Below, piece by piece: positions 1 to 10,430 of a stretch of DNA of 64,000 nt. The stretch comes from Gnetum montanum (Eukaryota > Streptophyta > Gnetopsida > Gnetales > Gnetaceae): positions 216,111-280,110 of the forward strand of contig MNCI01011147.1 of assembly GCA_015680685.1 (NCBI GenBank), in the 5' to 3' direction. The notes beneath the pieces were generated by a model. That model did no database searches. It had not been told where the DNA came from and saw nothing but the letters and a program-made list of their open reading frames with translations. Numbering within the stretch: the stretch's first letter is position 1; every line of letters starts with the position of its first letter. A program made the position numbers and the translations under genes.

Positions 1-537
1 TAATTTGCCATACTATCAATATGATGGAAGAATTTTTTTTCAATGACCCACCACCATTAGGAAACGATAAGGATATAAGTGAGATTCTAACCAATGAAAC
101 ATTAGAAGATGAGACAAATTTTGATGATGATCATTGTTACCTTGATTAAAGGGTTGATTATTTAAATTTCACTAACTTAAACACTTGGATACTAAGAATG
201 GATGGTGCTTCTTCCAAGAAGGATGTGGAACAAGGATAATGCTTATACCTCCTAGTGAAGCTCATATTCTTAAAGCCATTAATTTCACACAACCTATGAC
301 TAACAACATGGTTGAATATGAAGCACTTATACATGGGATCAAGCTAGCCTAATACTATGAATTACCCAAATTTAAAATCTATAGTGACTCTCAACTAATA
401 GTAAATCAACTCAATGGAATCTTTGATGATAAATATGTCATCATGAAAACATATAAAGCTTATATTCTTAAACTTTTTAAAGAGTTCGAACACATAATGA
501 TTGAACATCTAGCAATAGAAGAAAATAATGTTCCTAA
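1..537 (+). pseudogene. T1 archaeal-type RNase H domain, first part
   Basis: The translation shows the hallmarks of the second RNase H of plant Ty3 elements: MDGASSKKD near 198, then NNMVEYEALIHGIKLA near 302-350 and IYSDSQLIVNQL near 381-414. These correspond to the first Asp, the Glu and the third acidic position of the RNase H active site. The frame changes between 201 and 236 and one TAA stands at 237, so the copy is broken. The last codons read ENNVP and continue after T2 as DALAQMANTL (from 8372), the usual end of this domain. The first 170 bases encode an acidic stretch that I cannot assign. Confidence 0.85.
533..537. repeat. Target-site duplication of T2, left copy (CCTAA; right copy CCTGA at 8369-8373)
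   Basis: Five bases flank the two LTR ends of T2: CCTAA on the left and CCTGA on the right, differing by one transition. Joining the flanks with one copy restores the T1 reading frame (NVP followed by DALAQMAN), which supports both the exact ends and the insertion. Confidence 0.85.
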
Positions 538-1110
538 TGTACTGTCCGAAATCGTCGGTCCGGGGCTGGAATGAAACAGAGACCAAGAGATCCCCAGACA
601 AGCACAGAAGACCCTACCTTCGCTTGAGGGCAAGCTGGAATTAATGAAGGTAGAGTACCTTAGGTGGTCCGCACATGGATCAGACAAGGATTTCCCCGAA
701 CGTACACCTATATTCTGTACGCTGGGTTATATGTAAATGGCGTAACAGATGTAAAATCGAGCATAAATGTACAAGAATGTAAATAGTAAGCACACAAGAA
801 CGAATGAAAATTGTAAGAAATCTTGGCCAAAAATGTAGCAATATTATTGCATAATGAAAATTACAATGCACCGGTCTAGACGCAGTTGTGGATCTGACAC
901 AAGGCGGACGAAGAGCCTCGGTGGATGCGGAGGGATGATGGTGTGCTGGTTTGAACTACAGGCACATCGTAGAGGCTATATGTTTAGTGTGCAGGGTTCA
1001 GGTCTAGTGTATAGGATGTAGGTTTCTCAATTTGCTTAGTGTGGTCTGCCCCGATTTTTTGCCAAGATGCCTTCCAGTTTTTCCAACCCGAATCTGGTAA
1101 AAAATCAGAG

Positions 1111-1118
1111 TTTTTATA
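1111..1118 (-). promoter_or_regulatory. TATA-like box of T2 3' LTR
   Basis: TATAAAAA reads on the minus strand, downstream of the 170-bp repeats in element sense, as expected for the core promoter at the U3/R boundary. The other LTR has the same box at 7391-7398. Confidence 0.5.
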
Positions 1119-1321
1119 TGGGTTTCCCCGTTAGACTCAGGTCTCAAAGGGGATGAGTGGCTATAATTTGAGAAAAATTTGGATCGAGAGATAGGTGGTG
1201 CATTAAATGAGTGCAAGATATGTTACAACTGTACAGCGTACAACATGCTAGCGTAGAGTATGCCAACGTAGACCAAAAATGTACCCAGCGTACACACATG
1301 AAAATGGTTCATTTTAAGGTC

Positions 1322-1830
1322 AAAACTTGATTTTTGAGTACCTGAGAGCTATTGGAGACCTTGGGGAAGGTCCTGAGGGGTCTAGACGCTCAGTTCTGGC
1401 ATGTTTTGACTCATTTTTGGGGCCCAAAAGTTGCTCTACGCTGGGCGTATACGCTGAGCGTAGAGGAATGAAAGACCATCATTTGGAGTCCAAAATTTGA
1501 TTTTCAAGTGCTTGAGAGCTTTTAGGGACCCTAGGGAAGGTCTTGGAAGGTCCAGAAGCTCAGTTCTAGCATGTTTTGACTCATTTCTGGGGCCCAAAAG
1601 TTGCTCTACGCTGGGCTCTACGCTGGGCGTAGAGGAATGAAAGACCCTCATTTGGAGCCCAAAATTTGATTTTCAAGTGCCTGAGAGCTACTGAGGACCT
1701 TGGGGAAGGTCCTGGGGGGTCCAGATGCTCAGTTATGGCATGTTTTGACTCATTTCTGGGGCCCAAAAGTTTCTATACGCTGGGCATGTATAGGCCAGCG
1801 TACAGGATGCATACTTAGTGAAAACCAAGT
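1322..1830 (-). repeat. Three ~170-bp tandem units in the U3 of the T2 3' LTR
   Basis: Unit starts, marked by AAAAYTTGATTTT, lie at 1322, 1492 and 1661. Each unit contains GGGGAAGGTC, a TTTTGACTCATTT stretch and an inverted pair around CTCTACGC/GCGTAGAG. The partner LTR has the same three units starting at 7632, 7814 and 7984. The position upstream of the TATA-like box suggests promoter or enhancer repeats; this is inference. Confidence 0.8.
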
Positions 1831-2031
1831 ATTTTGAGCTCAAGATTTGCCAAGTTTGATTCCAGATGTCATTGTAGTCTTCTATGGGTCCCAGGGAACC
1901 ATTTCTTATTGAGTTTGACTCTACTTGAAGCTGTCTGTGAGGCCCTCAAGCTTCAGTCATGCTGGAGAGCATCATGACTTAGCTCGATTCTTGTTGGAGA
2001 AGTACTAAGCTCAGAATTTTGTGGTGTTTCA

Positions 2032-2047
2032 TTGGCCCCTCTTTGTT
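2032..2047 (-). promoter_or_regulatory. Polypurine tract of T2
   Basis: On the minus strand AACAAAGAGGGGCCAA directly precedes the 3' LTR start TGAAACACC. It would be the RNase H-resistant primer for plus-strand DNA. T5 has CAAAGAGGGGCTAA at the same place (37572-37586). Confidence 0.85.
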
Positions 2048-3109
2048 GATGCTTGGAGGAATCGACCTGAGAAGAATCAACAAAGAAGTAAAAAACACCA
2101 TAAGGAACTTAGTAGCATTGTCCTTTGACACTTGGCCAGATGTCATCGCACTGTGTTCAGTAGTACATGGAATTGGGGAAATGAAGTTTGTAGCTAGATA
2201 GGGAAATGAAAATTGTGGGGATTGGGACCTGATCAAGGGATTGTGCATGGTAAAGGAGATGCTCTGGTGTGTATACAGGTCATGTTGATCCTTGTCAATA
2301 GCCATTATTTAGTAGACTCGGAATCAAGACATGAGATGTGCATCCTTTGGTGGAACAAGACTCTTGTTTAGTGTTTAAGAGGACTTGTTGGCCACGTGAT
2401 GATGGGTTGCATTCTCTGGAGGAACAGGCCTCTTGTTTGATGTTAAAGAGAACCCGTTGGCGGAGAGCCAAAGCTGCGCAATGAGATGTTACTTAAGCTT
2501 TTGAGACATGAGTGTTTGTTTCCAAGACAACTGCCTTCCCGCGTGAGGCTTATGGGAAGTGCCAAGGGTCTTGTGGTTCATTTTGCTCTTTGCTCTTTGC
2601 TCTTTTCTCTTTCTTTGATTTTTTTTCTTCCTTTTTTTTTGTATTTTATCTCTTTTTTTTGTCTCTTTATTTTTTGGCAAGAGCTTTCTTTCAATTTTGC
2701 ACTCATGCTCATGTGCCATATTGTGTGTTGCAGTTTCTGGTGTGATGAATGATGCTGCAGTCATTGATGAAGAAATGTCATGAATTATAGCAGCAGATGA
2801 ATGTGCTAGAAATGATCTAGCCAGTTTATAGTCTTAGCAAACTGTCATGGGTTAGTTTTACGTCATAACCTGTTGGACGTTGCCAGTTTATCGTCGTAGA
2901 GGATAGTACGATGCTAGTTTATAGTGTTGGTAGACTATGAAGAGGCAATCTAGTTTATAGTCTTAGCGGACTCTGGTGAATGAGTGTGACAGTTTAGTGT
3001 CATGTCGGATAGAGCTCTGTGGTTTCGGTTTACCGTCNTTGTAGAAGGCTTTCAGTTTTTACCCCTCGTTCAGGCATTTTAGCTCTAGGTGTTGTGTTTG
3101 TTGTTATGG
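2048..3109 (-). other. T2 3' non-coding region
   Basis: Between the protease end and the purine tract I see no supportable coding sequence. It contains a two-copy duplication (about 2338-2395 and 2408-2462), a pyrimidine-rich stretch at 2580-2675 that produces a false hydrophobic ORF, and the motif array at 2818-3060. A single N at 3038 marks an unresolved base or contig join. Confidence 0.6.
2818..3060 (-). repeat. Degenerate array of the TAAACTAG motif in T2
   Basis: About seven diverged copies of a short unit occur, seen on the plus strand as GCYAGTTTATAGTCTTAGCG and variants at roughly 30-45 base spacing. On the element's sense strand the core is CTAAGACTATAAACTAG. The same core recurs in three places in T5 and in the gag linker of T2. 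It lies immediately downstream of the protease. Confidence 0.65.
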
Positions 3110-4012
3110 ATGTTGCTTCAAGAGGCTCCTCTCTCAAGACCTATGACATGTCTATGTTGTGGTCAACTTGAAAGGGAGTGTTATCGCCATATATAATGAC
3201 TTGTCCACCTTCGTATGAAAGGTGGATTTCTTGATGTATCGGTGAGGAAATGGCTCATTGTTGTGGTAGCCAAGGTCTACCAAGAATCATGTTGAGACTG
3301 GGCATCTCTTCTATGATAGTGAATTCCGCACTGGTGGAGAATTATTCTCTTGCCACAAAGGCTAAGCTGATTATGCCCTTACTGTGACACATGATCCATT
3401 AAAATATTTTAAACACGTGGTTTCTATTGGCATGATCTCATCTGCCATGCCTAGTTTGTCGATGACGGAGTATAGAACTATGTTTGTTGCCACACTGTCA
3501 TCAACGTGCACTCTGCGAATGGTACATTGTCCAACACGTACACTAATCGATAATGGAGCTATTGTGACTTCCCCTCGTTCAGGGTTACATTTAACTACAT
3601 CATCATGAAAGGTTAAGGTGTTTGAACCCAATCCTTGTGGTGTGTGTTGTGAAATCGTTGCACGGATGGATTCCATGTTAGCAGGGATGTCCTCTGTAAC
3701 AGGAATGGATGCTAACATTTGCGCTAAGGCTTCATGATGAGCTGATGATTTCATGACCAAATCGTATAAGCTCATGGTTGTGTTCTTTTGTTTGAGTATT
3801 TGTTTCACTTGGGCCAGTGTAGCTACAAAGTCTGTGTTGTCTGCCATTGTGTTGGTTGCCTCTGTATGGGTTGAGGGCTTGAGCCTAGTTTGTTTGGGAT
3901 TAGGGGCAGGGCCCCCAGTGTTCAGTTGTTGTATATTAGGTGTGTCCTTTGTTTTAGTTGTGGGTGTTATTCGTTGTTCGTTTGCCCTCTTCTGCTGCCA
4001 TTTGGTAGGCTT
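3110..4012 (-). pseudogene. T2 retropepsin-like aspartic protease
   Basis: On the minus strand the open part 3371-3847 gives RRVHVDDSVATNIVLYSV, the DxG-type active site (here DDS) followed by the usual A-T-N and a hydrophobic strand. Further on, with stops, come IIEEMPSLNMILGRPWLPQ and an IHLSYEGGQVIIYGD stretch, matching T5 at 26261-26600 and T4 at 49970-50343. The glycine of the active triplet is Ser, so catalysis would probably be impaired. It lies directly after the gag linker and was probably made as part of one gag-protease polyprotein. The role would be to process gag in the virus-like particle. Confidence 0.8.
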
Positions 4013-4472
4013 ATCCTTGTTGTTGGCAAGGTTGACTCTTGAGGAAGGAGAGGTTCAGACGTTTCCTACGGTTGGGCTCAGGTTAAGTGAGGGGCCACTG
4101 CGTGGTGGCACTTTTATGACAAATGGGAGTTTAAGAGGTGTTGTTGTTGTTTGACTAGCTTGTTGTGGCACCTTGAGAATGAAAAGTTTCTTTGTTATTG
4201 TCGTTGGTGCAACATGCCAGTTTAACATCTTAGCGGACGACTGTGGTGGTACTTTGACCACAAAGGGTGTCTTCGGTGCTTGGGATTGCGTTGCATCTGG
4301 CCAGTTTAACATCTTAGCGGACGTATGAGGTGGTGGTACCTTGACCACAAAGGGTGTTGTTGGTGCTCTAGGTGGCACCTTGGTGATGATGGGAGGTCTC
4401 TTGCTCGTGGAGGCAGAGGGGATTGTTGCCTTGATGGGAGGCACATGAATTACAAAAGGTTGCTGCACAGGT
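4013..4472 (-). pseudogene. T2 gag-protease linker with repeated PFVVKVPP motif
   Basis: This proline-rich segment links gag and protease on the minus strand. Variants of an octamer recur about six times: PFVIHVPP, PFVVKVPP (twice), LFILKVPQ, PFVIKVPP and PIITKVPP. Two units are followed by SAKMLNW, encoded by DNA identical in its core to the dispersed motif (AAGATGTTAAACTGG, at 4215-4235 and 4299-4321 on the complementary strand). T5 has PFVVCMPQ and PFVLRIPP and T4 has PFVIKAPQ in the same place, so the motif belongs to the family. Function unknown. Confidence 0.7.
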
Positions 4473-6319
4473 TTAGGCTTCCTATCTATGCCAATGGATT
4501 TTATGACATAGGAGGCATCATTTGTGCTAGGTTGATTTAGGGTGTTGATGTTCAGTTGGCCCTATTCTATCATTGCTTGTAGATCATCCTTTAACGCACG
4601 GTAGGTGTCGGTATTGTGACCAGACATCTGGTGGTAATGGCAGGATTGGTCTAACTTGAAATGTTGTGGAACTGAGGGCTCATTTGGTGCTGCTAAGGTG
4701 GGGTTTCTTAGTAGCTCGTAGTACCTATCATGTCAGCAGAGAGCATTCTCCGTTACGTGTTTGTATTGGATTTGCCCGGCTTTAAGGAGTTGCTATAGTA
4801 GTTCCGAAGGTCGCGCAGGTAGCGGTGTGTACTTAGAGTGATCTTTGCGTTGAAAATTGGACCTTAAGGTGGTCCCTATTGTTGTAGGCGAGTTGGTACT
4901 GGTGTTTGTTGTTTTTGTGCTTGTAGCCACAGTTTTCGTTGTTGCCTTTTGTTTGGCAATGTGTTGGTTCTTGTAAGCCACATAGGCAGGGTCATTGCTA
5001 GTTTGCGCAGCTTCTTCAATGTTCTTGATCTGTGTGAACGCTTGGCTCAACGTTTGAGTGCTTAGGTAGTACAGTTTTGACTTAATGAAGTCATTCATGG
5101 CTCCCTTCAAAATCGTAAGTAAATACTTTTCAGGGATGGGCTCATGAAGTTCGTTAAGGGCTGCACTCCATCATTGGATGAACTTTTGCACAGGCTCAAG
5201 TGGTGCTTGTTTCACTTGTATCAGAGTGTTTAGGGTTACTTCAGGCTTTAGGTTGTACTTAAACCTGGTAACGAATTGGTGTAACAGATCCTCAAGAGAG
5301 GATATGGAGTTACATGGCAAGGCTCTGTACTAGTCTAAGGCTATGCTCATTAAAGACATAGCAAACATGCACAAGATTGTGTGGGGCCAAGCTTGAAGCA
5401 ATAGAGTTTCTAATCGAAAGGTGACTAAGTGAGAATTTGGATGTCCCTTCCTGTTGTATATGGTCAGCTGTGGAAGTGTGATTTCCTTGGGCAAAGCTAA
5501 CAGTGGCACTGAAGTGCTAATTGGATCATCATGGTAGAAATCTAGTACTTTAACTTGTTCAGTGTTTGCCTTTTTGAGGTGCTTTACCTCTTCAACTAAT
5601 GCTTGTATCATTTGTTTGGCTTCTGCCCACTCTTGAGTGGTAGGCAAATTAGTTGGTTGGGGAGGTTGTTGGGTTGTCATTTGTTGCTGTGGAGCAATGT
5701 TTAGAGTTGTGGTTGTGGGGTGTGGCACATTGAAGTGAGTGGGTTGTTGAACAAGGGGTATGGTTCCTTGCCTAGCCACAAACTATGAAGTGACACCTTG
5801 GATGTGTGGGGCTGATGTAGTGAAGGTGGTCCCATACGTTTGCACGTGTGGTATGTACTGGGTAGAGATGGGGGTGGGCAATCTCTATTGGGATACTAGT
5901 GCTTGTGTGCTCATTGATACTTGGTGAGTGGTTGTCTATCCCATGCGAGGATGAACTGATGAATTCATGTAGGCATGGGGACTGAGGGTGTGGTATGAAT
6001 CCTTAGGTTCAGATTATGCTTCGAAGTCATCTACATCATGGTGGTTTTGGGGCTCCTCATTGGGTCACCGTGTGTTTTGGCCCCTTGCCAGAAGGAGCTG
6101 GGAGATGAGCCTATGATGAGGATCAGAAAGGGGGATGATGTCATATACAAAGGGGACGAATTCAAGACCTCCCATGTATATGCGCTCAAATTTTTGTTTT
6201 GCCTCCTGTTCTATGTGGTCAATAGGAAGTTTGGCTTGAATCTTCACATAGATGTAGTTATACTGTTCTTATGTGGGGACTATGAACGTGCGTGCGCTAG
6301 AGTTTTGGGATGATTCCAT
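4473..6319 (-). pseudogene. T2 gag
   Basis: On the minus strand a start at 6319 gives MESSQNSSARTF. It is followed by a segment FVPFVYDIIPL also seen in T5 and T4, a glutamine-rich stretch, a coiled-coil-like EEVKHLKKANTEQVKVLDFY (~5525-5590), and then the retrotransposon gag core with LVTFRLETLL and AMNDFIKSKLYYLS (~5090). A final CHYHQMSGHNTDTYRALKDD (~4595-4655) resembles the H/C-containing end of plant Ty3 gag. It would form the particle and bind RNA. It is interrupted by stops, mostly TAG where relatives have Gln or Trp. The longest intact pieces are 5330-5779 and 4793-5110. Confidence 0.8.
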
Positions 6320-6793
6320 GGTGATGTGTGACGAGGCAGCATATGAGCTAGCTAACAAGTGCCAAGTGTGTTTCAGGCTAAGTGTGCAGAGTGTCCGGTG
6401 TGTGAACACTGAAAATTTTTCTAAGTGTCCAACGTGTATAGCGTAAATGGGAGAAAATTTGGCTAAGTATGAGATTATGAACTGTAGTCATACGCGGATG
6501 GCGATCTCGGGTAAGAGGAAGTCATCACGGAATCGTTATGTTGTGTGTATTGTATGCCTTGGACAAGGTGATCCATGTTGGTGGCCGTTAGTACTTAGAT
6601 TGGTTTGAAGTAGGTGCGAATCGTAGCAAATTCAGCTTTGAAACGGGCCCGTTTTGTGTGTTTTTGTTGAAAAAACACTGTAGCGGTACTGTAGCAGCGT
6701 AGACACTATAGTAAGGTAAACACTGTAGTAGTGTAAACACTGTGTTTGAATAGGTAATGTGATCAGCGTTTTGATTAAACAAAAAACAAGTCA
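6320..6793 (-). other. T2 untranslated leader
   Basis: This lies between the primer site and the gag start. It includes a short array of CACTGTAGYRGTGTAAA-like words at about 6670-6740. No coding sequence is seen. The location suits a packaging signal, but nothing in the sequence proves one. Confidence 0.5.
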
Positions 6794-6812
6794 GGCCCTC
6801 CTTCTAGCGCCA
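6794..6812 (-). promoter_or_regulatory. Primer binding site of T2
   Basis: On the minus strand TGGCGCTAGAAGGAGGGCC starts five bases after the 5' LTR end. TGG is complementary to a tRNA CCA end; I do not assign the tRNA. The same 19-mer, with transitions, occurs after the LTRs of T4 (19632) and T5 (22666). Confidence 0.8.
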
Positions 6813-6817
6813 TTTTC

Positions 6818-8368
6818 TGTACTGTCCGAAATCATTGATCTGGGGCTGGAATGAAATAGAGACCAAGAGATCCCCAGACAAGCATGGAAGACCCTACCTT
6901 CACTTGAGGGTAAGCTAGAATTAACGAAGGTAGAGTACCTTGGGTGGTCCGCACGTGGATCAGACAAGGATTTCCCCGAACGTACACCTATATTCTGTAC
7001 GTTGGGTTATATGTAAATGGCGTAACAGATGTAAAACCGAGCGTAAACGTACAAGAATGTAAACAGTAAGTGCACAAGAATAAACAAAAACTGTAACAAA
7101 TCTTGGCAAAAAATGCAGCAATATTATTGCATAATGAAAATTACAATGCACCGGTCTAGACGTAGTTGTGGATCTGACACAAGGCAGACGAAGAGCCCTG
7201 GCGGATGCGGAGGGATGATGGTGTGCTGGTTTGAACTGCAGGCACAACGTAGAGGCTGTATGTTCAGCGTGCAGGGTTTAGGTCCAGTGTATAGGATGCA
7301 GGTTTCTCAATTTTCTTAGTGTGGTCTGCCCCGATTTTTTGCCAAGATGCCTTCCAGTTTTTCCAACCTGGATCTGGTCAAAAATCAGAGTTTTTATACA
7401 GGTTTCCCCGTTAGACTCGGGTCTGAAAGGGGATGAGTGGCTGTAAGTTGAGAAAAATTTGGATTGGGAGATAGGTGGTGCGTTGACCGAGTGTAGGATA
7501 TGTTATAACTGTACAACGTACAGCATGCCAGCGTACAGCATACTAGCATAGAGCATGCCAACGTAGAGCATGCCAACGTACACCAAAAATGTACCCAGCG
7601 TACACACATGAAAATGCTTCATTTTAAGGTCAAAACTTGATTTTTGAGTACCTGAGAGCTACTGGGGACCTTGGGGAAGGTCTTGGGGGGTCCAGACACT
7701 CAATTATGGCATGTTTTGACTCATTTTTGGGGCCCGAAAGTTGCTCTACGCTGGGCTCTACGTTGGGCGTATACGCTGGGCGTAGAGGAATGAAAGACCA
7801 TCATTTGGAGTCCAAAATTTGATTTTCAAGTACCTAAGAGCTACGAGGGACCCTAGGGAAGGTCCTGGGGGGTCCAAACGCTCAGTTCTGGCATGTTTTG
7901 ACTCATTTTTGTGGCCCAAAAGTTGCTCTACGCTGGGCGTATACGCTAGGCATAGAGGAACGAAAGACCATTATTTGGAGCCCAAAATTTGATTTTCAAG
8001 TACCTGAGAGCTATTGGGGGACCCTGGGGAAGGTCTTGGGGGGTCCAGACGCTCAGTTCTGGCATGTTTTAACTTATTTCTAGGGTCCAAAATTTGCTGT
8101 ACACTGGGCTTTACGCTGGGCATGTATAGGCTAACGTACAGGTATGCACACTTAGTGAAAACCAAGTATTTTGAGCTCAAGATTTGCCAAGTTTAATGCT
8201 AGATGTCATTTTAGTCTTCTGTGGGTCCCATGGAACTATTTCTTGTTGAGTTTGACTCTGCTTGAAGCTGTCTGTGAGGCCCTCAAGCTTCAGTCATGCT
8301 GGGGAGCATCATGACTTAGCTTGATTCTTGTTGGAGAAGTACTAAGCTCAGAATTTTGTGGTGTTTCA
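6818..8368 (-). repeat. T2 5' LTR
   Basis: This is the direct repeat of 538-2031 with matching ends (TGTACTGTCC ... GTGTTTCA on the plus strand). It includes the TATA-like box at 7391-7398 (minus) and three tandem units of 170-182 bp from 7632 to about 8153. Confidence 0.92.
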
Positions 8369-8728
8369 CCTGATGCACTAGCCCAAATGGCCAATACTTT
8401 GGATGTCCCTTTTAAACACAATGCTTGGGATTCAGAAATTATTATTGAAAATGTGAAGTCTTATTCTATTCCTGATAATGTATTTTCTTTTCAAGTATTT
8501 TATGGTGACAACCATGTTTGTAAATTTCTATTTTCCAAAGGAGAATTTAGTGACCAAGGAGATATATCAAAGGATGTTGCATTCTTAAACAAAATATCTC
8601 CTAAAATAATAGTTAGGGAAGCATTATTTGATGACTTATATACCAAGATCATAGACTTATCTAAAAATACTTATTGGAAAATGTTAGTTGAGACCAAAAG
8701 AATTCAGATTCAAAAGAAAGAAAAATAA
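8369..8728 (+). pseudogene. T1 RNase H end and spacer to RT
   Basis: The T1 frame resumes at the target duplication with PDALAQMANTLDVPF. It then gives a spacer with YSIPDNVFSFQVFYGD (~8461-8508) and CKFLFSKGEFSDQGD, ending at a TAA at 8726. The residues before the TAA lie in frame with the 1-537 segment. The spacer runs directly on to RT without an LTR, so RNase H lies upstream of RT in the same polyprotein. Confidence 0.8.
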
Positions 8729-9745
8729 TACCCTATTAAAATAGGAGTTTGTCTACATCCAGATGAAAGACAAAGCTTGTTTGAATTGCTACATGAGTTT
8801 AATGATGTTTTGCCTTGGAATTATGAAGATCTTAGAACTTTCAACCCATTAGTGATGACACATACAATTTTCCTTAGGCCAACAATAAAACCATTTAGGA
8901 AAAAACTCAAACCTGTAAATCCAAAGATTGAAACCCTCATGAAAGAAAAAATTGACAAGCTCCTAGAATCCTAAACTATTTACCTAGTGAGACACTCTAG
9001 TTGGATATCAAATTGAGTGCCCATTAGAAAACAAACTGGTGAATTAAGGCTATGTATTGATTTTTGTAACCTTAATACTTCTTGCATTAAGGATAATTAT
9101 TCACTTCCTCTTATGGAGGAGCTATTACAAATCGTGAATGGTGCTAAAATGTATTCCTTTTTAGATGGGTTTTTAGGATATAATCAAATTTTAGTAAGTA
9201 AGAAAGATCATTATAAAATGGATTTTACGATAATATGGGAATGTTTCAATTCGCTAAAATACCCTTTAGCCTCATAAACACTGGTTCTACCGTTCAAAGA
9301 GCTATGGAAAAAACTTTTTAGGGACTAATTAGGAAGTGCATTATTATTTACCTAGATGACTTAACCATTTTTTCCAAAGATCATGGTACACACCTTAGAG
9401 ACCTTAGAAATATTTTTATAAGATGTAGGTGATTCAAAATCATCTTAAATGCAAAGAAATCCATCTTTGAAGTTCAAAGTGATAAATTTCTAGGTCATAT
9501 AGTAACTAAAGAAGGAATTGCAATTGATCCAGAGTAGGTAAATGCAATTTTAGAAGATCCTTACCCTTTATCCAAGACTAATCATAGGGCTTTCTTTGGA
9601 AAAATTAACTTCATTAGATGTTTTATCCCTATCTATGCTAAATTAGTCAGATGATTGGATGAGATGATTAAGAAAGATAGTAATATGCACTAGAAAGACA
9701 AAAGAAAGAGTTCTTTCCTTGCTATCAAAGAGGACATTATTGATG
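8729..9745 (+). pseudogene. T1 reverse transcriptase
   Basis: The pre-RT segment (HPDERQSLFELLHEFNDVLPW, ending PWNYEDL, then KPFRKKLKPVNPKIETLMKE) and the RT palm are recognisable: PIRKQTGELRLCIDFCNLN, KDNYSLPLMEELLQIV, FLDGFLGYNQILVSKKDHYK. After a frame change, YLDDLTIFSKDHGTHLRDL (~9348) supplies the YxDD catalytic motif, followed by KKSIFEVQSDKFLGHIVTKE. Several frameshifts and stops (8972, 9275 and others) inactivate it. It would copy element RNA into DNA inside the particle. Confidence 0.87.
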
Positions 9746-10430
9746 CCCTTGTCCTACCTTGTCCTTGGTATGAAAATTATTTCCACTTATATTCTTTTTC
9801 TAGCAATGTTACTACTATTGCTATCTTAATCCAAGATGTAGTCGATCAAGGTGCAAGACCCATAGATTTATGTCTATGCCTTTAAAGAATGTAGAATTAA
9901 AATACTCATTTGTAGAGAAGCAATTGTATGTTGTAATAAAAGCCTTAAAGAAATTTTGCTACTACTTGTTAAATGCAAAGGTTTTTTTCATTGTCCCTAA
10001 TCCAACCAACATTGCTTTAGCTAAATTAAAAGATCCCAACAAAAAATGCACTAAATGGGTTATGAAGTTGCAAGAATTTGATATTCAATGGAAGGTAGCC
10101 AAGTTAGTTAGAGAAATTGGTCTTGCCAAGCTAATTGCCAAAGCCTCAACTTTAGAAAGTTGCAATGCATCCAAAGATAAAGAATCAATTCCTCTTCACA
10201 TATTGTCCATTGATGAAGAGAAAAATATTCCATTTGCTCCCAATCTATTGTATGATCCATGGTATGATGATATCAAATTTTATTTAGCCTTCCATCATTG
10301 TCCTCTTGATTTACCTAGATATAAAAAAAATATTTTAATATCAAAATATTCTAAATTCACTCTAATAAGTGGTGAACTATTTAGAAAGAATTTCCAAGGG
10401 ATATACCTTAAGTTCTTGAACCAAGAATAG
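9746..10430 (+). pseudogene. T1 second RNase H (gypsy type) and tether to integrase
   Basis: The open stretch 9870-10430 begins MPLKNVELKYSFVEKQLYVV and KFCYYLLNAKVFFIV, the usual 'YS..EKE..A.v.a..kfr.YL' part of Ty3 RNase H. LQEFDIQWKVAK and a tether ending KYSKFTLISGELFRKNF follow, leading to the integrase zinc region. The first acidic residues near 9780-9840 are eroded. It should remove RNA from the RNA/DNA hybrid, together with the separate archaeal-type RNase H upstream. Confidence 0.75.

Larger units (their letters stand above)
538..2031 (-). repeat. T2 3' LTR
   Basis: This is the direct-repeat partner of 6818-8368. On the plus strand it begins TGTACTGTCCGAAATC and ends GTGGTGTTTCA; in element sense it begins TGAAACACCACAAAATTC. 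It holds three tandem units of about 170 bp (1322-1830) and a TATA-like box on the minus strand near 1111-1118. Confidence 0.92.
538..8368 (-). mobile_element. T2: non-autonomous gag-protease LTR retrotransposon (TR-GAG type)
   Basis: A 7.8-kb element lies in reverse orientation between two LTRs (538-2031 and 6818-8368) with a 5-bp target duplication. Read on the minus strand the order is 5' LTR, primer site, leader, gag, proline/valine-rich linker, aspartic protease, repeat array, purine tract, 3' LTR. I see no RT, RNase H or integrase anywhere in the internal 4.8 kb, so it would need another element's enzymes. Its primer site, purine tract and LTR terminus match those of T5, which points to a Tat-type helper. 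In the first ~185 bases the two LTRs differ at about a dozen positions, essentially all transitions. Confidence 0.9.

Noticed and set aside
2486-2764. Hydrophobic ORF on + and Lys-rich ORF on -
   Set aside because: Both come from one pyrimidine-rich tract (CTTT/TTTTT); low complexity, no family similarity.
3753-4154. 133-residue + strand ORF with membrane-like segments
   Set aside because: Antisense shadow of the T2 gag linker and protease, which are clearly on the minus strand.
8321-8368. Extension of the T1 ORF upstream to an ATG at 8321
   Set aside because: These 48 bases belong to the T2 LTR; the true upstream codons are at 1-537.
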